Below, in pieces: positions 22,465-34,362 of a DNA stretch of 64,000 nt. A program made the position numbers and the translations under genes. The notes beneath the pieces were generated by a model. That model saw only the letters and a list, made by a program, of their open reading frames with translations. It made no database searches and was not told the DNA's origin. Source of the stretch: Mytilinidion resinicola. Its lineage: Eukaryota > Ascomycota > Dothideomycetes > Mytilinidiales > Mytilinidiaceae. The stretch lies in NCBI RefSeq assembly GCF_010093595.1, contig NW_022985449.1, positions 1,254,424 to 1,318,423 of the forward strand, given 5' to 3'. How positions within the stretch are numbered: the stretch's first letter is position 1; every line of letters begins with the position of its first letter.

Positions 22465-25188
22465 ATGGCGCAGCCCACCGCTGCGTACCCGGATAATTCT
22501 TCGAGCATGAAGACTAGAACCGTGGAACAACCAACCCGCCGCCGCTCCGTCTTCATGGAAGTCGGCCTCGTCGATGAAAAGGCTTTCGCCGCCGAACGCA
22601 AGCCCCATACCCCGATCCTCATAGCGAACCCATCGCCAAAACGCTCGCGCCCGGCGCTGAAAGTACGGTTTCGCAGCCAAGCCGATATCTTCGACCACAG
22701 CAAGAGCGAGGACGTGGAAACAGACGCCGGATCTGAAGCAGAGGCGGAAGTGGAAGACGACGGCTCGCTGGCGGCGATGACGCTGAGCACGGTCCCAGAA
22801 GCGGGAAGGACGTATTCCCGGCTTTATCGACTGGGCATTTTCGCGTTTGCGCTGGCTGTGTTGTTGCCATTGTTGCAGGGAAACTCTGTTATGGGGGCTA
22901 GTGAGAGGACGTTGTTTGGGGCAAGGGGAGGCGTCATTCCGAGGCATGATAGCGAGATTGTGGTGGAGGATGGATTAGTGAAAAGGGAGGATACTCTCAC
23001 CACAATTTGCAAGAGGTGGAGCCATCAAAGTGAGTGTGATTGGAATTGGATGTAGTGAAGCTAAGCTAACGAATTACAGGCGCTATCGTTAATGGGACGC
23101 TCTACATATACGGTGGCCGGGTAACTACCGATTCTCAGCAAAACAGTGATACTTGGAGTATGTTTTAAGATCAACTATTGGAACACAAGGACTGTGCTGA
23201 TACTTCGCCTTAGCGAACGATTTCCTAACCCTCGATCTAACTAAATCATGGCAAATCGGCTCTCCTTCCCTTACAGGTCTTCCTCAACCCTCCGGGCCGC
23301 CAGCTGTTGCAAACGGCTACCTCTGGAACTCTCTCAGTTCACTCTTCCTCTACGGCGGCGAGTTCTCCGACACCCCCGTCGAAACCCCGACTGCTGCCTT
23401 CTCGACGTGGGAATACGATATCCCCTCATCCACCTGGAAGGAACACGCCAGCCCCAAGACCTCTGGCGGTAAAAACGCGGAAGGGGATGGTCAAGCTATC
23501 CAGCGTGCGGCTGAAGGCGCTGGATTTGGTGTCTCAGCTCTAGGGAGAGGATGGTACTTCGGTGGACACCTGGATTACCTTACTACCGAAGGCTGGAGTA
23601 TCGACACCGCGCGGGTATACTTGAAGAGCTTGGTTGAGTTCACCTTCCCTGGATATTCGAATGATGCGGTCACGAGTCTTGAAAATGGCAAGACGGCAGG
23701 GGATGACGGAGTGTATCGAAATATCACAGAAGGTGGATTGCAAGATGATGCCGGTTTCACTGAGAGAGCCGATGGGTTGTTGGTCTATATCCCCGGCTTC
23801 GGAGCTGAGGGTATCTTGCTCGGACTTGCTGGGGGTACGAACGCGACTTTTGTGAGTCTAAGAAGTAGATGTTGTAAGGTTCGGGTGCTAATGATTCGCA
23901 GACCCAGATGAACGTCATTGATGTTTATGATATCGCCAATTCGACATGGTACAAGCAACCTACGAGCGGGAAGACACCGGAGTATAGGGTTAATCCCTGT
24001 GCTGTAGTTGCAGCTGCTGCTGAGTAAGTCAACTGATGCTCACATTACACGCTCTGGATGTAGCTAACTGTACACTTTAGTGGCTCATCCTACAACATCC
24101 ACATGTTCGGCGGCCAAAACCTCGTCCCGTACAAAGAACAAGTCCAATACAACGACACGTGGATCCTCTCTATCCCCTCCTTCACCTGGATTTCGGTCGA
24201 CACCTCCAGCCAAGCCGTCCCCTACTCCCGTGCGGGCCACACCTGCAACGTCTGGGACGGCCAAATGATCGTCGTCGGCGGCTACGTCGGACAGGATCTC
24301 TCCTGCGACTCCCCCGGCATCTACGTCCTCAACATGTCCTCTCTCGAATGGGGGACCCAGTTCACTGCCCTTACAGGCGACGCTGCCACGAAAGCCTGGT
24401 CTGGCGGCGGAAACGGCGAGGGTTCTAACCCCCTTTCCCAGCAGGGCAACCAGCGCGGCTTCAACGCCTCCTCTGGCCTGGAAGGGTCCTACGGCTACCA
24501 GGTCCCCGCGGTCGTGCAGTCCATCATCGGCGGCAACGCAACTGGTGGTGCTACGCTCACCGCGCCCGTCCAGACTCCCACTGCCGGCCCCTTGGCCACC
24601 GGGAAACCAATCACCTACACCATCACAGGCCCCAGCGGGGCGACCGTGACGACGACTGCTCCACCCTCTGCCGCTGCGGCGCCACCAGGAAAGAGTGGCC
24701 CGAATATTGGCGCCATCGTCGCCGGGGTCATCGCGGGCGTCTTCGCGATCATTGCGGCGTATTTCGCATTCTGCGCGTGGGTGTACCGCAAGCGGGTCAT
24801 TCTGTGGAAGGAGCACGCGCAGATGGCGCAGCGGCAGAACGAGAAAAACGACACCGTTGCCGCGGGCACAGCGCTCATCCCGCCCAGCAGCTCAGGAGCT
24901 GGGGGAAAGCGGAGCGGGAATGGGAGCGCGAAGGTTAGTAGTGAGAGGCCGCCGGGGAGTTTTGCGGGAAGTGGGGTTGCTACTGGGAGTAGTGGGGTGG
25001 CGACGGGGAGTTCGGGGGTGGATGGGATTGGGCCTGCTGGAGCTGGAGCTGGAGGCAGTTCGGGGAGGAGGAGTAGCGCGGAGAGTAGCACGGAGGATCT
25101 GCTTATGGGGCAGGAGCCGACGTTTTGGGGGACGAGGGGTGTGTTGCTGAATCCGAGGAGGAGTTTGAGGGTTATTAATCGGGATTAG
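22465..25188 (+). CDS. Kelch-repeat membrane protein
   Basis: Five exons, 22465-23029, 23080-23157, 23214-23851, 23902-24023 and 24081-25188, give 836 residues; all introns are GT-AG and the phases agree. The N-terminal cytosolic tail is basic then acidic, followed by a hydrophobic segment at about 122-138 (a signal anchor). Kelch-type repeats follow between about residue 190 and 600, with LYIYGGRV, LFLYGGEF, IHMFGGQN and IVVGGYVG as blade-forming motifs. A Ser/Thr/Gly-rich stalk leads to a second membrane helix at about 680-705 (AIVAGVIAGVFAIIAAYFAF) and a Gly/Ser-rich cytosolic tail with repeated GVATGSSG. Several N-x-S/T sites occur in the propeller. The topology suggests a surface or endomembrane protein with an exposed kelch propeller; its ligand is unknown. 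Confidence 0.85.
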
Positions 25189-25770
25189 GGGAACAGTTTA
25201 TATTTTAGGATTTCCCCGGGTATTTGGTATTCTGATCGTTATAGCGATTTATGAGTAATGAAATTTCTGAAGTCAATTGGAAGGATTGGTGGGATTGGTG
25301 GGATGTGATGGTGTTTTGATATTGATTCAAAGGTGTGGATGATGTGTGAATTTTAATGATCTCTATTCGGACAAAGTTTGATAGTCATGACCTTTGAACC
25401 GGTAGGATACCTTCAGAGCTCACATCTCCTACCTTTCGGAGTACACTTTCGATAATTAATGTGAATCTTCACAGCTTTGCCTCCCTCGAAAGTGATATTT
25501 TCCAGTAATAGTTAAAATATAGATGGAAAGTGTACTTTCTTATGCTTCGCGAATTTCTCTATTCAATCAGGATTTTTCATATGATTCGATCTCAATAAAT
25601 CAAGTGCATACACAAATGTAGTCATTAAAGGAGATGTACGTAGTAGTCGAAGGATTGTGGCTGTGAAAAGCTCCCCGCAAGTGTGGCTTCGCCGACACCA
25701 GCACCGTTTCAAGGTCAGCTAGGTGTCCAAACTCTCCCTTGACTACGTCCTCACCCAGCAACAGCAATTC
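25189..25770. other. AT-rich intergenic region with a 10-bp inverted repeat
   Basis: AT-rich spacer between the kelch gene and AIP1. GTACACTTTC at 25441-25450 and its exact complement GAAAGTGTAC at 25526-25535 could form a hairpin with a 75-nt loop. No reading frame is supported. Confidence 0.45.
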
Positions 25771-25773
25771 ATG

Positions 25774-27787
25774 ATGTCTATAGTCTCTGGCATGTATCTA
25801 CCCTCTGCTTGAACTATTATTTTCTGACTGAGATCACTAGAGGCCATCTGGGCCGCATCTCCCACGACCACCCGCGGCCAACCCACCCCGCTGTCGTCAG
25901 ATCCCAAGGGCGAGAGGGTAGCATATGCGGTACGACGCGTAATTAACACCAAATAACTGCAAACTGACGCCCCCACTCTAGTCCAACAAGTCAATCTTCC
26001 TACGAAACATCGACAATCCAGCCATCAGCAAACAATACACAGCCCACACCTCCCAGACTTCTGTCGCCCGCTTCTCGCCCTCAGGCTACTACGTAGCTAG
26101 TGGTGACGTCTCTGGCACCGTGAGGGTATGGGACTGTGTAGGAGAGGGCGCTACAAAAGGTCATACATCTCCCGCAAACCTTGTTATTATATGGCCATTT
26201 TCTGAAAGATGAACCACGCTGACGGCCCTCTTTCTCCTTGCAGGCGAATACCACATCATATCCGGCCGCATCAATGATATTGCATGGGATGGCGACAGCC
26301 AACGGATAATTGCTGTCGGTGACGGGAAAGAACGCTTTGGGCACTGCATCACGGCAGACAGCGGCAACAGCGTGGGCGAGATATCTGGACACTCTTCGCA
26401 GATCAATTCGGTTTCTATACGCCAGCAGCGGCCGCTGCGTGCGGTTACTGGGAGTGACGATACGAGTTTGGTCTTCTACCATGGTGCACCTTTCAAGTTC
26501 AATACGAATCTGCGGGGTCAGCATAGTAGATTTGTGTTTGGGACTGCGTTCAGCCCGGATGGCAACGTGTTTGGGAGTGTTGGTGCGGACAAGAAAATTT
26601 GGCTATTCGATGGCAAGACGGGCGAGCAGAAGACCGCAATCGGCGATGGCGTTCACACGGGCAGTATCTTCGGGATTTCTTGGTCGAAAGACTCGAAGCA
26701 GTTCGTCACGGCGAGCGCCGACCAAACTGTCAGAATATGGGACGCCGAGGCTGGAAAAGCTGTTCAGACGTGGAGAATGGGCGAAGAAGGCGTCGTCAGC
26801 ATTCCCGATCAGCAAATGGGAGTAGTCTGGCCCTCAGGACGGAGCGACGGCCTCGTCATCAGCGTCGACCTCGAAGGAAACCTCAACTATCTGATCCCAG
26901 GCTCTCAAAAACCGACGCAGGTCGTCCGTGGACACCAGAAGAACGTCACTGCGGCTGCTATATCTGACTCTACATTCTTCACCGGCAGTTTTGAGGGCCG
27001 CATTCGAGCTTGGGACATCTCCACAGGCCTCGCCGACAAAGTCGATGGTGATGGCCACTCGAATTACGTAGCCGGCCTCACTGCGACGTCGGCAAAAGGA
27101 GAACCCCAGGTCTACAGCGTCGGCTGGGACGACTCCCTCCGCTCCATCTCTGTCCCAACCAAGACCTTCACAGGCTCTAGCACTTCCCTCAAGTTCCAAC
27201 CAAAATGCGTAACCACCACCTCCGGCACCGTTCTCATCGTAGCACCAGAATCCATCGAACTCTACAATGACGGCGAATCCGTAGGCTCCTTCCCCGTCAA
27301 ATACACCCCCACCACCATCGCCGCCTCTGGCTCCACAGTGGCCGTCGGGGGTGACGACAAACTCGTCCACATCTACACCCTCAGCGGCACCACCCTCAAA
27401 GACGCCTCCACCGAGCTCCGCCGTGCCACCTCCCCCATCTCCGCCCTCGCCTTCTCAGCAAACGGGGAACGTCTCGCCGTCGGCGCTGCGAATGGCAAGA
27501 TCTATGCCTTCGAAGCTGGCGGGGAGTGGAAACTCATCACCGACCGGTGGAGCGCGCATACCGCGCGAATTACGAGCCTAGCGTGGGACGAGAGCGCGGA
27601 GGCGGCGGCGAGCGGGAGTCTGGATACGAATGTAATGGTGTGGAGTGTGAAGGATCCGGGGAAGAGGATTAAGGCGCTGAATGCGCATAAGGATGGGGTT
27701 ACGGGGGTTGCGTGGGCGGGGGTCGGTAAGGTGGTGAGCACGGGGGGTGATGCGGCGGTCAAGGTGTGGAAAGTGAGTGGGTTGTGA
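25774..27787 (+). CDS. AIP1: Actin-interacting protein 1 (WD40)
   Basis: Aip1 works with cofilin to cap and disassemble actin filaments. Exons: about 25774-25789, 25841-25929, 25982-26159 and 26244-27787, for 608 residues, the usual Aip1 size. Features are the N-terminal TTRGQPTPLSSDPKGERVAYA, the early AHTSQTSVARFSPSGYYVASGD blade, then ISGRINDIAWDGD, GHSSQINSV, FGTAFSPDGN, VHTGSIFGISWSKDSKQ and a final AHKDGVTGVAW blade. These repeats are expected to fold into two seven-bladed propellers. The first exon is tiny. The best joint uses a GC donor (TG|GCATGT) and CACTAG, with a CTGAC branch site, giving MSIVSEAIWAASP; other joints are possible, and an ATG also occurs at 25771. Everything from 25843 on is secure. 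Confidence 0.92.
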
Positions 27788-28130
27788 GGAGGGAATTGGA
27801 AGAGGGGTGTGGTAGGGGGGTAGTTTGTAGTTTTGAGCGTGCATAGTTATAAAGCCACTGGCGTGCTTGTTCTTCACCACACAGTGATGTGGTTCTAACA
27901 GTGATGTGATTCTACCCAAGATGCTTGGGATTACATTTCCATTGCGAGCAGAGCAACGCCGCGGACTGATTCAACGACGGCACTGGTTACTATTAAGAGC
28001 TGGATATCATCTTGCATCATCACGCACTCCACACCAACCGCTTTGCGATTATCCCGAGCTTCCACACCTTCCAACGCGAGTGGTGGATGTTGGCCTCGAC
28101 GACGGGGCCGTGAAGCTGGTTAAGTCGAAT

Positions 28131-28176
28131 GGGGCAATGAGGCAATGGGGCAATGAGGCAATGGGGCAATGGGCAA
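28131..28176 (+). repeat. Short tandem repeat, 16-bp unit
   Basis: The unit GGGGCAATGAGGCAAT occurs twice in full and then partially; each unit is itself two imperfect 8-mers. Non-coding. Confidence 0.85.
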
Positions 28177-28676
28177 GTAAATCTGTCTCAGCCATTGCTG
28201 GGGCTTTACTCAAATCATCACGACTACCACATCGACAGTATGCTACGTCTCCTGCTAGCGGAGCATGCCCATGGATCGGATATTATGGAACTGATATTAT
28301 GAGCTTGCTTACAATTCACCTACAGAAAAGAGCTCCCGCCAATCGCATCCAGAAAAAAAAAAGTTCATACATTTGCATGAGAATGCGCCTCAAGAACGCC
28401 TGTAAAAGTGCAAAACTCAGGCATGTGCCCGGGGCTTCGTGGCATACCCTCATGCCGGATTTAGCACCGCCATACACCGATACGCCTACGCATTCCAGTC
28501 CAGCTTCTGGAACTTCTTGCCCTCCTTCGTCCTGGGGGGCTTCCGGCGCCTTGCGCGGTTCGTTGATGGCCTTCTCCGAGGAGCTCGACTCAGATCGCGA
28601 ATGCTTTGCAGGAGCAAGCCCGGGAAATTCAGACTCGTCCTTTACATCGGCCTTGGACGGAGTGGCTGTCGTGGTC

Positions 28677-28834
28677 ACACGCGTATCACGTCACCATCTT
28701 CCCTGTCGGATCGACTGGGACAAAGTCATCCTTGCTCCTCGTCAGGCTGTTGTAGATCTTCAGTGGGGGCAGCTGGGCGTCAGGTCGGGCTTGAGGGGGA
28801 TCCATGGCGGCTGTTTGCGACCGTCGGAAGCCAT
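28677..28834 (-). pseudogene. Decayed N-terminal fragment of cytosolic cysteinyl-tRNA synthetase
   Basis: On the minus strand the ATG at 28834 opens MASDGRKQPPW. After a one-base shift the frame from 28805 reads PPQARPDAQLPPLKIYNSL and then TRSKDDFVPVDPTGK followed by MVT-stop-YAC. Fungal cytosolic CysRS begins with LPxLxxYNSLTRxKxxFVPxDPxGKxVTWYACGPTVYD, so the stop (TGA, 28688-28686) replaces the Trp codon TGG. Homology ends after YAC, where the zinc-binding and HIGH motifs should begin. The fragment has at least one frameshift, one nonsense change and loss of the rest of the enzyme. It cannot encode a synthetase. The intact gene must lie elsewhere. What the following Ser/Glu/Pro-rich frame (28678-28316) came from is unknown. 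Confidence 0.75.
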
Positions 28835-30272
28835 GCTACGTGCGCTCAACTATTTGAGATTGAGATTGTCAGCGTCAAAGAGTATTTGTCTGAGAAAGAA
28901 AGAAGAAGGGTCGTACTTTTGGTAGGGGAAAAGAGACAGCTCGACTTAGCGGTGTGATAGTATTAACATTACTGATCCGATTCTACTTCAGCTGTTGTGT
29001 TTGGCAAATTGAGGCAGGAATGACTCACCCGAGCAATCATATTCCCTTATTCCCAGCTCTCGGCAAAACTCCGGTTAAGGAAGTAATCGATAGCCAATTG
29101 CTTGAACAGCTTCCCGTAAGCTGGCTTCTCCGCCTGTAATATAGCAGGTTTCCGAGGCGCAGATAACTTTGCGTTAAGTTGCTAAGGTCGTAATAGATAA
29201 GAGTAATGTAACAGTGATGCGCGTTATAATATGCGATGCGAACGCGGTGGATTAATTGCTAGACTTCTGCCTCTAGAGTAGTTAGTTAACGTAGTTCATC
29301 GAGAGGCCTTCGAAAGGTGTTGCATTACGACGTCGACCGACCCCAGCTGGACCTTTTTGCGATGAGAAGGTTTAACGGAGGTAGCCTGGTTGTCATCTTC
29401 AGCGACACTTTCGTGCTTATCCGGATGGGCGTAGATGTGATCGGACATGATTTCGGCTTCGATACGATGGCTTGAAAGTAGGCTGGAAGGAAGACTTTTG
29501 AAGTGTGGTCATCCAGGCCTCGATCTCAGTTCTGGTATTTGAATTACCCATTTCGCCGGATAGTCGGCGATCCGGCTTCTTGATTGTTAAGTGTAGTACA
29601 TGCACCCCACCTGCTAATCGGTAGCTCCTGATCGCCAGTCAACGGGAATACAACCTCTTAATCGCGGTACCAGAATGGGATACAAGCCCCCGACCGCTGA
29701 TCATGAGGTTGCACAAAGATGATTACTAGGAAGCGGATGACATACCTTCGTGAAAGCGTAGTAAATAGACAGAGAGCAGCGTGGAGTCATAGATGCCTAC
29801 CGTTTCAACCGTGTCTTCCTCGATGGTTTCCCTGTATAATTCCACCGCTTGGTCGGAGTAGTGACCTTTTGCCTCGATCAGAGTTCCAAAAAGGAGGTTG
29901 AAGCACCCAAGACAGTAGCAAGAAGCATTGAATCATCTCCATTTCGTCTCTCGAATCCAGAACATACGAGGGAGGTTCATGTAACCGCCCAATCCAACAT
30001 GCAAATCCAGGGTATCAAGCCGCGATCCTTTTCCACCCAAAGCCTGACGCGCCGCAAGGAAAATTTATACAAAGCTCATGCCAACAGAGACTCAGGAGGA
30101 ATCTAGAAAAAGAGAAGACAAAAACCAACGCCGAAATATGCTAAAGCCACAACTGCATGCACGCAGAGTGCAAAAAAAACGCCAAAATTGATGCAAAAAA
30201 GCCAAATGCCGTAATTGAAACCCAGCGGAAAGCTGCGCCGTTTGAATGTGAATGCAGAGAATAGTGACGCGA

Positions 30273-31790
30273 TCAAGTTCCCAGAGCAAGGACTTGATCG
30301 AGTACCGAGTTGAGCGTATCTTGATCAGCTGTGGAACCGCCCTGCCATGTCCATTCAGCGTCATCGAGCGCAGCATCAGCACCGGCGCCATGACCAACGC
30401 CGTTAGTGAGGCCTTTAGCAGCACCGTTGACGCCGTTTACTCTTTCTCTTCGGTCCGGTGTTTTAGCTATTTCATCGCCCACTTCTCGGCCCTCGAACTC
30501 GACGTCTAAATGGCCACCATTTGTGATCTGGCCCGCGATCAGGGGTACTTGACCGAGGTAGCTGTCACCAAGTAGGAGGACGAGTTTCAGATCTTCCATG
30601 CTTAGTGGTGGTCGTGCGGCTGCCGACTCAACCTCTACCGGTAATCGACCACCGGGGTTCTTAACCACTTCGCCGCGAGCAAATTTCTCTTCTTCGGCCT
30701 CTAACCGTCGCTTGTAGCTGGCGGTTTTGACATATGGTGCACCATTTGAGGAGATACGACCGAGAATATTCGATAGTGCTTCCTTGATGTAGGCCTCCGT
30801 AGCAATGTTCAAGAAATCCGCAGCCCCTGGTGCTGCACCGTTTGCGAGACCTTCTTCGTAGCATATGGGCACCATGCGCGCAGCAATAGTTTCGCGGTCT
30901 GGAAATTCGTTCGTTTCGCTAAATAGAGGTTGGGCGTACCGTTTCCGGATTTCGAGGTCCCAGTCTATAAAGTGATGATGATTAGTATCAGTTTGATCGG
31001 TAGACAGTTAGCGCAATGAGGGATCCCTACTGGTCTTGCTATATCCGCCCGCGGATGCAGGACCGGTATCTGGAGGCTTAATTTGTCGCGCACCATGATA
31101 GTCCGTCATGGTCTGTGAGAAATGATCGTAAGGCGACGCCTATCGAAATCGCCATGTTAGCCTTCTATACCAATATAGTTCCAACCCACCATCAAGTAGG
31201 GCGAATGAACCCTTACATCTTGAATAGTCTTTAGCCGCTTCCGCTCTCGCCTCGGTAGCTGCATAATCTCCTTCTTCAACCTCTCCTCCCCCTCGTCACC
31301 CGTCGCAGACTTGGTGACAGCAGTCGGCTTATCACTCGCGCTGACCCATGTTGCTACGCCCGGTTCCGGGGGGTCTCGGTACGTGTTGCCATATATTGCA
31401 GTTATAAACTGATTGTGGAGGTGTTCGCGCGCGGGATCGCAACATATGAAGGGGTCGATGCGACGGGATAGTTCCTCTTGGTTGAGCTCGCCTGGGAAAT
31501 AACGTCAGCCTTCATATTCAGGGCCCACGAGAACTGGCGCATCAGCCCGGATAAAAAGAGGCCGTACCTATCACGAAACATCTTATGGCTTCCTTGTATA
31601 TGGTCCAATCTGTGTCTCCAACGGCTGACTTGAGCGCCGTGTACAGCGGCTCGAGATCAATGCGCGGAGCGGTGACTGTAGGCTTTCCTACCGGTTTGAC
31701 AGCAGGCGCGGTGGTTGGGAGAGATTTGGAGGAGATGATGGGAGTCGAGGTTGACACGGTGATGGTGTCGGGGCGGATGGTGCCCGCCAT
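30273..31790 (-). CDS. HFI1: SAGA coactivator subunit Hfi1/Ada1
   Basis: Hfi1/Ada1 is a histone-fold subunit that holds the SAGA histone acetyltransferase together in the nucleus. Exons 31790-31568, 31491-31217, 31139-31031 and 30964-30273 give 432 residues with consistent phases. The SAGA-Tad1 signature is spread over the protein. It starts [26 protein letters not shown] and continues [15 protein letters not shown] and [11 protein letters not shown]. Then come [24 protein letters not shown], and the histone-fold-like [30 protein letters not shown]. The C-terminus ends [10 protein letters not shown]. The gene lies divergently from nothing close by; its 5' flank is AT-rich. Assignment is confident from the order of these blocks. 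Confidence 0.9.
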
Positions 31791-32472
31791 GGCTGGCGAC
31801 GCGGAGGGTGAATTGCGACTGCGCGCAGGACGCGAAGCAACGGGTTTTCGCGGAGTTTCAGATCTCTAGCAGGTCGGCGGAGGTGGGTTATGAAGAACGG
31901 TGATGAAGAAAGGTCGGATTATTGATGGTGGGCGGGGGTTTTGATGGCAGAAGTGGGAGGGCGGCCATGCGGTTTGGTTGCGTGAGGTTGGTGATGATGC
32001 GGTTGGTCTGGGGGGGACCATTAAAACTCCAGTAGTTATAGTCGCGAACAATAGGACAATCATTGAATTAAAACTAATTTCTACATAGCATAGCAGGCCT
32101 TCCATGCTGAGTAATTTTAGTATTTAGATCGAGAATGAATTGATTGTGGCGGCGCTATCAAGATGGAGATCGTCTACTAAGTACAGTAGGATCTTTGGTA
32201 GAATCAATCGGATTCTTTCACCATCTTGTAACGGCCTTCGAATGTCACCAGAAGAATTCAATCGTATGCGGAAGCTTAAGGATTTAACGTCTATACATTT
32301 GTACAAATAAATCATGGGTCCACCTCTCATCAGTCATTCCAGGCCGTCTACCCATGGGTATTCCCAAGCAAGATTTCTATACGAAAACAAAAATTAGCGC
32401 CATTCGCCCATTCCAAAGCTTGGTATATCGCGCCAGTTCATAACCGTTCAGACAACAAAACGTTCAAAAAGA
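31791..32472. other. Intergenic
   Basis: About 680 bp holding the HFI1 promoter and the 3' end of the membrane-protein gene on the same strand. The donor-like G|GTAAGATACC at the end of that gene's reading frame (near 32485) leaves open a further 3' exon here, but none is recognised. Confidence 0.4.
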
Positions 32473-33375
32473 CTAAGCAGGTATCTTACCATTGCTTCCA
32501 TCCGCGATCTTCGTATGCTGGTGCTTCTTTTTTGCGATAAAACCCGTTACCGAGTAGAGCACAACCACACCAATCTGTGGAAGCATCGCTAGCACGATAT
32601 AAGCAGCGATATTCCCCGAAAACATGTTGAATATCTTCGTGCGATTCATATTGCCGGAAGTGTCAAGCGTGAAGCTTGCCAATAGCGAGTAGACAACGCG
32701 CATGAACAGCAATGGTATCGCAAACCCAATGGCAGGTAGGAGGGTCCTTTGCGGCTCAGACATGAGAGAGCGCGCGCTCCAGTAGCGAATTAAGCCGTAG
32801 GTAATGCCGATAAGAGCAACGAGGAGGAGGCAGGAGGAGATCTTGGAATAAGTGGCGCCGCTGTCGTACTTGGACTTGTTGATCTGGCCGTTGCTGGTTG
32901 GTGCGCGATTGATACCACCCATTACGCCAAGTGCAACCGCGACAATGACCACAAGATGAATGAGGCGGAGAAAGTGTGGGAGGTTGGTGAGAAGGCCGCG
33001 GACCCCTCGACTTGAGGACTTCGAAGCTTTTGTGGGAGTGGATCCGTTGAAGAACGAAAGGGTAGCGCTGAGGAGCGGACCGAGGGCGATTTGGTAGAAT
33101 ATTTGCGTCGCGACTTGGAGGCCGATGGACGCCTTGGAGGGGTTTTCGTTGGTGTAGATCAGGAGGCTTGCGCCAGTGATTTTAACTGCAATCAATCAGC
33201 ACATCAACCCGCGAAATATAAGAGTATACTCACACATGGAAAAAATACACATAAATAGCCATCCGGTGTGTTGACGTACGCCAAAATGAACGACGTTGTG
33301 GATTGCTGGTGCTAGAAGGAGGATATATACGGCGACCTCAATGGCCGCAATGATACCGTGGTTTGAGAGCGCCAT
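32473..33375 (-). CDS. Seven-helix fungal membrane protein (DUF7702-like)
   Basis: Exons 33375-33234 and 33185-32473 give 284 residues. The protein is mostly hydrophobic, with about seven membrane segments. It opens with IIAAIEVAVYILLLAPAI and closes with NIAAYIVLAMLPQIGVVVLY, then a short His/Lys tail (KKKHQHTK). Two features match a widespread fungal family of unknown function: WLFMCIFSMFKITGASLLIY with a following charged loop, and IALGPLLSATLSFFN. Start ATG at 33375 gives MALSNHG; another in-frame ATG lies five codons upstream. No catalytic motif is seen. A role as a sensor or transporter is possible but not shown. Confidence 0.75.
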
Positions 33376-34362
33376 ATCGAGGGTTATCAAAAGCTCAGGA
33401 ACTCAGAAGAGCTGGCGAAGCGTGGCGCTGAGCAATGATCCAGAGAACGAGAAAAGAGGAGATATCACCAAGAAATGGTCCAAAGAACAAGAAGAGAAGG
33501 GATATCGTTGAGTGAGAATCTGCACAAAACACAAGAGATGAGGACAGGAACGCACTGAAAGTAATCGTTGCACTGGATAATTACCTATGGGACAGCCGCC
33601 CGTATCTTATATGTATTCCCCCTCATATCAACTGCAGGGGCGGTCGTCATTTCAAGCTCGACGCCTTTGCTCGGATTCAGCTTGGTGTGGTCACAGCCAC
33701 GCCAGCCGCCATGCAGAGATTCAGTGAACGATCGAATGGTGGGCCCTGTTCAGCTGTGATACGTCCGTAGACGCTCAATGGCACTCATTTGGGTTTAAGG
33801 GGGGAAGGCGAAGCATTCATCGGCAAAGCTCGTGCATGTTGGTGCATGTTGGCGTCGGATGAAACGTTGGGGCTGGGTAGAGGAGTGCGCTATACCTAAC
33901 TCAAGGCTCATGTCGCGATTGGTTGGAGGAGCAAAGAGCCGCATCATGTGCCTTTCCTCTCATAAACAGTCAAATAATCTTTCAAGAAGAGTTATTCTGT
34001 CCCTATCCCTATCGATCAAGCGCAAAATATTTACATCATGAGCAAGAATTGACGATATGCGCTATTGGAACCTCCATCTCATCAGGAGATGGTATACCGT
34101 GGAACGCTTTGAGTTCCAAATCAGACGGCATATCACTTCAAACATTAGGAAATATTGAAGAGAATAATCCAGCTGGTTTTCAGAGATGCCCAGCAAGGCG
34201 CGTATTCTGGGCTGTCAGGCTGTGAGGCTGAGCGGCAGCCGCTGCAGGTAGGCTCGATCAACTCGTAGCCTTCTTGACCAGAATGCCTCTCTATCTACCC
34301 ATCTTTGCGACCATATCATCCGGACTTGTCGTCGGGTGTCGATTCAGAGCAGACGCTGACTG
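33376..34362. promoter_or_regulatory. Divergent promoter region
   Basis: Nearly 1 kb between the membrane-protein start and the STAND-N/PX/SH3 gene. Short frames only. It contains the direct repeat GTGCATGTTG twice at 33833-33852. No other motif assigned. Confidence 0.4.

Larger units (their letters stand above)
27788..30272. other. Gene-free, relic-bearing interval
   Basis: About 2.5 kb between AIP1 and the 3' end of HFI1. It holds a short tandem repeat at 28131-28176 and a decayed cysteinyl-tRNA synthetase fragment at 28677-28834. A 339-codon plus-strand frame at 27906-28925 crosses both and has no family likeness. From 29000 to 30100 the sequence is AT-rich and without signals. The interval looks like a place where duplicated or mobile DNA has decayed. 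Confidence 0.5.

Noticed and set aside
27906..28925. 339-codon plus-strand frame
   Set aside because: It runs through a tandem repeat and antisense to the cysteinyl-tRNA synthetase relic, so it is a chance frame.
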